A stretch of DNA of 58,751 bases from Massilia horti (lineage in GTDB: Bacteria > Pseudomonadota > Gammaproteobacteria > Burkholderiales > Burkholderiaceae_D): NCBI RefSeq assembly GCF_004614195.1, contig NZ_SPUM01000057.1, forward strand, positions 1 through 58,751. Reading direction: 5' to 3'. Below the pieces are notes generated by a model. That model saw only the letters and a program-made list of their open reading frames with translations. It was not told the DNA's origin and made no database searches. The position numbers and the translations under genes are program-made. Below, in pieces: positions 53,179-58,751 of the stretch (position 1 is the stretch's first letter; each line of letters opens with the position of its first letter).

Positions 53179-54123
53179 ATGAATTTTCAAACGTTCGACC
53201 TGAATCTGTTGCGCATTTTTGACGCGGTAATGACCGAGCAAAACATCACGCGCGCTGCGGAGCGCCTTTCCACTACCCAGCCCGCCGTGTCGAACGCCCT
53301 CAAGCGGCTGCGCGAAGCGGCCAACGACGACATCCTGGTGCGTACCGCGCGCGGCATGAAGCCTACCGCGCGCGCGCTGGAAATCTGGCCGGCGGTGCGC
53401 TCGGCGCTGGCCACGCTGGAAGGCGTGATGAATCCGGAACGGTTCGACCTGGCCTCGACCAAGGCCAGCTTTCGCATCGCGATGGCCGATTCGACGGCCA
53501 CCCTGCTGCTGCCTCAGGTAATGGAACGCATCCGCAACGAGGCGCCCGAAATCGATATCCGGCTGGTGCCGCTCACCGGACGCGACCCGCGCCCGATGCT
53601 GTTCAATTCGCAGGCGGACCTGGCGGTCGGTTCCTTCCCGGGCGTGCTGGCCCAGCTGCGCGACGGCCAGCAGCGCGACATTACGCTGCACCACCAGCGG
53701 CTCTATAGCGGCGAGCCGGTGTGCATCATGCGGCCCGGCCATCCGCTGGCGAACGAGGAACTGACGATCGACCGCTACTGCGACGCGCTGCACGTCTTGG
53801 TCAGCTTTTCCGGCAGCCCGACAGGGCCGGCGGACGACCAGCTCGCCGGGCTGGGACGCACGCGCCGGGTGGCGCTGACGGTGAACCAGTTCTCGACCGC
53901 GTTCCACATGGTCGCGTGCAGCGACCTGATCTCGGTCGTGCCGCGCCACCTGATCGAGGCCGACAGCGCTGGCAACCGCCTGATCATCAAGACCCTGCCG
54001 TTCCAGCTGCCGATGGTGTACGTGGACATGCTCTGGCACGAGCGCGACATGACGCGCCCGGCGCACAAGTGGCTGCGCGAGACGATCATGCGCATTCCGG
54101 CGGTGGCGGCGCACGACGGGTGA
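53179..54123 (+). CDS. LysR-family transcriptional regulator
   Basis: A 314-residue LTTR of the NodD/LeuO-like subgroup: FDLNLLRIFDAVMTEQNITRAAERLSTTQPAVSNALKRL gives the winged helix, and a substrate-binding domain follows (FRIAMADSTATLLLPQVMERI, DLAVGSFPG). ATG 53179 is at the normal family start. GTCAT-CATA-ATGAC near 53069-53082 in the upstream gap is a possible operator. It converges on dadA, 27 nt away, and is divergent from the 47-codon frame. Target genes are unknown. Confidence 0.92.
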   Translation: MNFQTFDLNLLRIFDAVMTEQNITRAAERLSTTQPAVSNALKRLREAANDDILVRTARGMKPTARALEIWPAVRSALATLEGVMNPERFDLASTKASFRIAMADSTATLLLPQVMERIRNEAPEIDIRLVPLTGRDPRPMLFNSQADLAVGSFPGVLAQLRDGQQRDITLHHQRLYSGEPVCIMRPGHPLANEELTIDRYCDALHVLVSFSGSPTGPADDQLAGLGRTRRVALTVNQFSTAFHMVACSDLISVVPRHLIEADSAGNRLIIKTLPFQLPMVYVDMLWHERDMTRPAHKWLRETIMRIPAVAAHDG

Positions 54124-54150
54124 TCGCCCCCGCCGCGCGCGCCGCGGCGA

Positions 54151-55452
54151 TCAGGCGGTGACGCTGATGCCCTGCGGGACCAGCACCGGCTTGTTGATGC
54201 TGCCGTAGCGGTCCATGAACAGCCCTTCCAGGCTGATCTCCGGCTGGCGTCCCGACACCAGGTCGGCGGTCACCCGCGCCGAACCGCACGCCATGGTCCA
54301 GCCCAGCGTGCCGTGTCCGGTATTGAGGAACAGGTTGCGCAGCGGGGTCGGTCCCACCACCGGGGTGCCGTCCGGGGTGTTCGGGCGCAGCCCGCACCAG
54401 AAGCTCGCCTGCGACACGTCCCCGCCCTGCGGGAACAGGTCGGTCACCGAATGCTCGAGGATTGCGCGGCGCTCAGTGCGCAGCGTCAGGTCGTAGCCCG
54501 CGATTTCGGCGGTGCCGCCCACGCGGATGCGGTCGCCCAGGCGGGTGATCGCCACCTTGAAGGTCTCGTCCATCACGGTCGACTCGGGCGCGCCCGAGGC
54601 ATCGGCGATCGGCACGGTGATCGAATAGCCCTTGACCGGATAGACCGGAATCTTGATGCCGATTTGGCGCAGCAGGAACGGCGAATAGCTGCCCAGCGCC
54701 AGCACGTAGGTGTCGGCCTTGAGATCGCCCTGCGAAGTGACCACGCCGGTGACCTTGTCGCCTTCGGTTGCCAGCCGCTCGATCGTCACGTTGTGGCGGA
54801 ACTTGACGCCCAGTTCCCTGGCCATTTCGGCCAGCGCCTGGGTGAACTTGAAGCAGTCGCCGGTCTCGTCGCCCGGCAGCTGCAGGCCGCCGACGAACTT
54901 GCCGCGCACCCGCGCCAGCGCCGGCTCCGCCGCCTCGCAGCCCTTCGGGTCGAGCAGGTGGTACGGCACGCCGGACTGCTGCAGCACGGCGATGTCGGTG
55001 GCGGCGGCATCGAGCTGCTGCTGGGTGCGGAACAGCTGCAGCGTGCCCTCGGTGCGCTCGTCGTACTGGATGCCGGTGTCAACGCGCAGCTGCTTGAGCA
55101 CGTCGCGGCTGTACTCGGCCACCCGCACCATGCGGCTCTTGTTGATCTCGTAGCTCTTGTGGTTGCAGTTGGCGAGCATCTGCAGCATCCAGCTCCACAT
55201 CTGCATGTCGAACTTGGGGCGCACTACCAGCGGACTGTACTTCATCATCAGCCACTTGATGGCCTTGAGCGGCACGCCGGGACCGGCCCACGGCGTGGCA
55301 TAGCCGGGCGAGATCTCGCCCGCATTGCCGAAACTGGTTTCCATGCCGGCGGCCGGCTGGCGGTCGATGACCGTCACCTCATGACCGGCCTTGGCGAGGT
55401 AGTACGCAGACGTGGTGCCGATGACGCCGCTGCCCAAAACGATGATTTTCAC
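54151..55452 (-). CDS. dadA: D-amino acid dehydrogenase small subunit
   Basis: A 433-residue membrane-associated flavoenzyme oxidising D-amino acids (mainly D-alanine) to 2-oxo acids. The FAD dinucleotide fold is [19 protein letters not shown] at the N terminus; [31 protein letters not shown] and [19 protein letters not shown] are DadA signatures. It is encoded 22 nt after the NUDIX gene, with no alr/dadX beside it. Confidence 0.96.
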   Translation of the reverse strand: MKIIVLGSGVIGTTSAYYLAKAGHEVTVIDRQPAAGMETSFGNAGEISPGYATPWAGPGVPLKAIKWLMMKYSPLVVRPKFDMQMWSWMLQMLANCNHKSYEINKSRMVRVAEYSRDVLKQLRVDTGIQYDERTEGTLQLFRTQQQLDAAATDIAVLQQSGVPYHLLDPKGCEAAEPALARVRGKFVGGLQLPGDETGDCFKFTQALAEMARELGVKFRHNVTIERLATEGDKVTGVVTSQGDLKADTYVLALGSYSPFLLRQIGIKIPVYPVKGYSITVPIADASGAPESTVMDETFKVAITRLGDRIRVGGTAEIAGYDLTLRTERRAILEHSVTDLFPQGGDVSQASFWCGLRPNTPDGTPVVGPTPLRNLFLNTGHGTLGWTMACGSARVTADLVSGRQPEISLEGLFMDRYGSINKPVLVPQGISVTA

Positions 55453-55474
55453 GGATATCCTTCAAACAGATGGG

Positions 55475-55894
55475 TTAACTGCCTGTCCTTGCATAGCGCA
55501 GCTGATCGAGCCATTCAAGCAAGGGGATGGTTGCGGGCAGCAGCGGGGTAACGTCCACTAGCCCTTGCCACGCAAAAGCCTGCCCTTCCAGGCTTTGCGG
55601 TTCGCCGCGCCAATCGCGGCTGATGTAAAAATACAGGCGCACATGCGCGTGCTCGTACACGTGCTCGACGCAGCACCACGGCTCGGCGCTGACGATCGTC
55701 ACGCCCAGCTCTTCGACGAATTCGCGCTGCAGCGCGCTAAAGACGTCCTCGCCCGGCTCGACTTTCCCGCCCGGGAATTCCCAGTAGCCTGCGTACGGCT
55801 TGCCGGCCGGCCGCTGGCCCAGCAGCACATCGCCGTTCTCGCGCGTCAGGATGCCAACCGCGACGTCGACCGGCTTGGCCTTCGCCTCAAGCAT
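55475..55894 (-). CDS. NUDIX hydrolase (MutT-like)
   Basis: A 139-residue NUDIX protein. The box GKVEPGEDVFSALQREFVEELGV matches the G-x5-E-x7-REUxEExGU pattern. VDVAVGILTRENGDVLLGQRP starts the fold. MutT-type members hydrolyse 8-oxo-dGTP; relatives in this gene order are usually called mutT. Its ATG (55894) overlaps the DUF815 gene by 8 nt. Confidence 0.93.
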   Translation of the reverse strand: MLEAKAKPVDVAVGILTRENGDVLLGQRPAGKPYAGYWEFPGGKVEPGEDVFSALQREFVEELGVTIVSAEPWCCVEHVYEHAHVRLYFYISRDWRGEPQSLEGQAFAWQGLVDVTPLLPATIPLLEWLDQLRYARTGS

Positions 55895-56777
55895 GCCGCG
55901 CCCCGTCCGGCAGGCGTCCGGCGTAGTCCTTCGCGAACTGCCAGGCCACGCGTCCGGAACGCGACCCGCGCGCGAGCGCCCAGCGCAGCGCCTCGGACCG
56001 TGCGTCCTCGATCTGCTGTTCGCTGCAGCCGAAGCTCTCCAGCCAGTGGCCGACAATCGACAGGTAGTCGTCCTGGCGGAACGGGTAGAACGAGAGCCAC
56101 AGGCCGAAGCGCTCGGACAGCGAAATCCTCTCCTCCACCGTTTCGCCCGGGTGCAGGTCGCCGTCCTCGCCCGCGGTGTAGCTGGCGTTGTCGGACATCC
56201 GCTCCGGCATCAGGTGGCGGCGGTTGGAGGTGGCGTAGATCAACACATTGTCCGACTGCGTCGATACGCTGCCGTCGAGCGCGACCTTGAGCGCCTTGTA
56301 GCCGGCTTCGCCCTCCTCGAACGACAGGTCGTCGCAAAAGATGATGAAACGCTCCGAACGAGCAGCCACCAGGTCGACGATATCCGGCAGGTCGACCAGG
56401 TCGGCCTTGTCCACTTCGATCAGGCGCAGGCCGTCGTCGGCGAACTGGTTCAGGCAGGCCTTGATCAACGACGACTTGCCGGTGCCGCGCGCGCCGGTCA
56501 GCAGCACGTTGTTGGCCGGGCGGCGACGCACGAACTGGCGGGTGTTCTGCTCGATCGCCGCCTTCTGGGCGGCGACGTGCATGAGGTCCTCCAGCCGGAT
56601 GGTCGACGGGTGCAGCACCGGCTGCAGGTAGTTCCCGCCGCCAGCCGCGCGGCGGCGCCAGCGAAAGGCGAAGCTGCGTTTCCAGTCCGGTTCGCGCGGC
56701 ACCGCCGGGGGCAGCACTGCCTCCACCCGCGCCATCAGCGCTTCGGCCCGGGTCAGGAACTGTTCGAGCGGAGTCAT
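55887..56777 (-). CDS. DUF815 AAA-type ATPase
   Basis: A 296-residue P-loop protein: Walker A in VLLTGARGTGKSSLIKA, a Walker B-like FIIFCDDLSFEEGE, a sensor-like VLIYATSNRRHLMPE and Arg-rich ISLSERFGLWLSFYPF. It matches DUF815, a conserved ATPase of unknown role. It lies 5 nt after argJ and overlaps the NUDIX gene. Confidence 0.93.
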   Translation of the reverse strand: MTPLEQFLTRAEALMARVEAVLPPAVPREPDWKRSFAFRWRRRAAGGGNYLQPVLHPSTIRLEDLMHVAAQKAAIEQNTRQFVRRRPANNVLLTGARGTGKSSLIKACLNQFADDGLRLIEVDKADLVDLPDIVDLVAARSERFIIFCDDLSFEEGEAGYKALKVALDGSVSTQSDNVLIYATSNRRHLMPERMSDNASYTAGEDGDLHPGETVEERISLSERFGLWLSFYPFRQDDYLSIVGHWLESFGCSEQQIEDARSEALRWALARGSRSGRVAWQFAKDYAGRLPDGARHA

Positions 56778-56782
56778 GAAAC

Positions 56783-58009
56783 TTACGAACGGTAGTCGGC
56801 GTTGATGCTCACGTAGTCATGCGACAGGTCGCAGGTCCAGATGGTGGCGCTGGCCTCGCCCCGGCCGAGCTTGACCCGGACCAGGATCTCAACCTGCTTC
56901 ATCACGCGCTGGCCGTCCTCTTCCCGGTAGTCCGGGTTGCGGCCGCCGTTTTTCGCGACCCAGACGTCGTCCAGGTACAGGTCGAGCTTTGCCGTGTCCA
57001 GGTCGTCCACGCCGGCATAGCCGATCGCGGCCAGGATGCGGCCCAGGTTGGGGTCGGATGCGAAGAACGCGGTCTTGACCAGCGGCGAGTGCCCGATCGA
57101 GTAGGCGATCTTGCGGCATTCCTCGATGTCGCGGCCGCCTTCCACCGTGACCGTGATGAACTTGGTCGCGCCTTCGCCGTCGCGCACGATCTGCTGCGCC
57201 AGGTTGCGCGAAATGTCGGTCACCGCATCGCGCAGCGCCGCGTATTCGGGGCTGTCGGTGCTGTTCACGGTAAGCGTGCCGGCGCCGGTGGCCACCACGA
57301 TGAACGAGTCGTTGGTCGAGGTGTCGCCGTCGATCGTGATCGAGTTGAACGAGCGGTCAGCCGCAAAGCGCACCAGTTCTTCGAGCACCGGCTGCGCGAC
57401 CTTGGCGTCGATCGCCAGGTAGCCCAGCATGGTGGCCATGTTCGGGCGGATCATGCCGGCGCCCTTGCTGATGCCGGTCATCGTCACCGCATGGCCGCCG
57501 ATCGTGACGGTCCTGGACGCCGCCTTCGGCTGGGTGTCGGTGGTCATGATCGCTTCGGCCGCGTTGAACCAGTTATCCAGCTTGAGGTTGGCCACGGCGT
57601 CGGGCAGCTTGGCGACGATCTTCTCGACCGGCAGCGGCTCAAGGATCACACCGGTCGAAAACGGCAGCACCTGCTGCGCATCGACGCCAAGCAGGCGCGC
57701 CACTTGCGCGCAGGTAGCCTGGGCGTTGGCCAAGCCCGGCTCGCCGGTACCCGCGTTGGCGTTGCCCGTGTTGATCACCAGCGCACGGATCGGCTTGCCA
57801 GATGCCAGGTTAGCCTTGCAGACCTGCACCGGCGCCGCGCAAAAGCGGTTCTTGGTGAAAACACCGGCGACGCTGGCGCCTTCGGCGATCTTCATCACCA
57901 GCAGGTCCTTGCGGTTCGGCTTCTTGATACCGGCTTCGGCGTAGCCGAGTTCGATGCCGTCGACGGGTTTCAGGTCGGCTGCAACTGGGAGCGGAAGATT
58001 GACGGCCAT
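56783..58009 (-). CDS. argJ: Bifunctional ornithine acetyltransferase / N-acetylglutamate synthase
   Basis: A 408-residue arginine biosynthesis enzyme that self-cleaves at the Ala-Thr bond; Thr193 in [11 protein letters not shown] is the nucleophile of the beta chain. [23 protein letters not shown] and [11 protein letters not shown] are family motifs. The start at MAVNLPLP is 18 codons inside a longer open frame. It is the first of argJ-DUF815-NUDIX-dadA on the minus strand. Confidence 0.97.
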   Translation of the reverse strand: MAVNLPLPVAADLKPVDGIELGYAEAGIKKPNRKDLLVMKIAEGASVAGVFTKNRFCAAPVQVCKANLASGKPIRALVINTGNANAGTGEPGLANAQATCAQVARLLGVDAQQVLPFSTGVILEPLPVEKIVAKLPDAVANLKLDNWFNAAEAIMTTDTQPKAASRTVTIGGHAVTMTGISKGAGMIRPNMATMLGYLAIDAKVAQPVLEELVRFAADRSFNSITIDGDTSTNDSFIVVATGAGTLTVNSTDSPEYAALRDAVTDISRNLAQQIVRDGEGATKFITVTVEGGRDIEECRKIAYSIGHSPLVKTAFFASDPNLGRILAAIGYAGVDDLDTAKLDLYLDDVWVAKNGGRNPDYREEDGQRVMKQVEILVRVKLGRGEASATIWTCDLSHDYVSINADYRS

Positions 58010-58156
58010 GACGTTCTCTTGCGTGGAAAATGTTGAATCCGATATTGTACCGTCATGCAGCAGCAATGGGCGCGGGCGCGCTTGTTTCCGCGCTGACTTT
58101 TGGTGGGGGAGGATTAACCTGGACGAATAGCCTCCGGGCGGGGCTTCTCGCCGTAT

Positions 58157-58184
58157 GCGTGGCCGGCAGCGGCGCCGGCCACGC
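58157..58184. terminator. Perfect 11-bp hairpin after the IalB-like gene
   Basis: GCGTGGCCGGC/GCCGGCCACGC with a 6-nt loop, 10 nt beyond the IalB-like stop, without a T-run. It may stabilise the transcript end. Confidence 0.4.
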
Positions 58185-58194
58185 TGGGCTTGGT

Positions 58195-58751
58195 TCAGGC
58201 TTTGACGGCACCCGGGCGGCCGCCGGGGTGCTGGCGCAGCGCATCGAGCGCCTGGCCAAAGCCGTTGAGCGAGACCGGCAGCACGATCTGCCGGCCGCCG
58301 TCCATCAGGTACGCGAATCGGGCTTGCTTACCGGAAAGCCAGACTTTCAGCACGGGCTGCGCCATGCGTCCCACGGCCTCGCAACGCAGCGCGTCGCAGT
58401 CGCCGATCGGCAAGCGCATGTCCGGCTGGGCATCGACCTTGATCCCGATCCCGGCCTTGCGCACGGCATTGGACGAAAAGCGGGCGCGCAGCGTCGGCAC
58501 CTCGGGCGAGTCGGCGAAATCGACGGTCAGCCCCAGCACCACCTGGCGCGCCCGCGGGTTGACCGACACCAGCTGCGAGATCATGCAGCGCTCGACATCC
58601 CGGTTGCGCGCGTCGCGCGCCACGGCGCACAAATAGCCCCAGTTGCCGAAACGCTGCTCACGGGTGACGCGCGGGGCGCCAGGCACCCCGTCCGGGGCGG
58701 CCTGGGCCGCACTGCCCGTCGCCGCCCAGAGCAGCACGGCCAGCGCGAGGC
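58195..58751 (-). CDS. IalB-like (invasion-associated locus B family) protein, 5-prime end cut by the window
   Basis: At least 185 residues, running off the right edge: the open frame continues as [17 protein letters not shown], clearly the second half of a signal peptide, so the true start lies outside. The mature part has [21 protein letters not shown] and a C-terminal [11 protein letters not shown], the pattern of the IalB family (periplasmic proteins of unknown mechanism). Two Cys ([11 protein letters not shown]) may form a disulfide. Confidence 0.85.
   Translation of the reverse strand, partial: LALAVLLWAATGSAAQAAPDGVPGAPRVTREQRFGNWGYLCAVARDARNRDVERCMISQLVSVNPRARQVVLGLTVDFADSPEVPTLRARFSSNAVRKAGIGIKVDAQPDMRLPIGDCDALRCEAVGRMAQPVLKVWLSGKQARFAYLMDGGRQIVLPVSLNGFGQALDALRQHPGGRPGAVKA

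Overview
The window looks like a chromosomal segment of a Gram-negative betaproteobacterium of the order Burkholderiales, most likely family Oxalobacteraceae (Massilia-like). This is inferred from the high GC content, the type IVa pilus block pilB-pilC-pilD-coaE-zapD-yacG, the argJ/DUF815/NUDIX group, a very large Oar-type TonB receptor and the overall protein flavour. No rRNA, tRNA or CRISPR array was recognised.

Layout. 0.3-3.3 kb: a LytS/LytTR two-component system and three small cytoplasmic proteins. 3.5-14.1 kb: a nucleoside catabolism block. The minus-strand operon is punA-deoB-deoC-(double-domain ALDH)-deoA-cdd. It is divergent from psuK-psuG (pseudouridine breakdown) and a LysR regulator. 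14.2-19.8 kb: pyroglutamyl peptidase with a DUF979/DUF969 membrane pair, then YciI, GNAT, an NHL-repeat lipoprotein and an alpha/beta hydrolase. 20.1-24.8 kb: a complete BMP-type nucleoside ABC importer. 25.0-25.9 kb: an orphan Hcp and a repeat-rich gap. 26.0-32.4 kb: S1/P1 nuclease, 5-prime-nucleotidase and a TonB-dependent receptor. 32.9-40.6 kb: a purine oxidation operon xdhA-xdhB-xdhC-guaD-adenosine deaminase. 40.8-45.9 kb: a ClpP-like protein, a CNNM/CorC transporter, pilB and pilC. 45.9-49.8 kb: accessory DNA placed between pilC and pilD, with a possible transposon end and a translationally coupled three-gene set resembling an effector/immunity module. 50.0-52.7 kb: pilD, a MITE, coaE, zapD, yacG. 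52.7-58.75 kb: a repeat, a 47-codon reading frame, a LysR gene, dadA, NUDIX, DUF815, argJ and a truncated IalB-like gene.

How it fits together. About 3.5-41 kb reads as a nearly complete route for scavenging nucleic acid. A secreted nuclease cuts RNA/ssDNA, 5-prime-nucleotidase removes phosphate, and a TonB receptor and the ABC importer move nucleosides inward. A signal-peptide-bearing deaminase, cytidine deaminase, phosphorylases, phosphopentomutase, deoxyribose-phosphate aldolase, an aldehyde dehydrogenase, the pseudouridine enzymes, guanine deaminase and xanthine dehydrogenase then break them down.

The strongest new observation is a shared composite promoter upstream of three transcription units: deo, the BMP importer and the TonB receptor. 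It consists of a palindrome ATTTATA-N9-TATAAAT (one arm base differs at the importer), a fixed-spacing AAG/AAA/GTATTTG block, and a TTGYCM-N18-CATAKT promoter. The palindrome is centred near -66, as expected for a LysR-type activator. Other notable items are paired GTAG-tipped palindromic repeats (five copies of one family, one of another), a tandem operator before psuK, and the pilC/pilD insertion.
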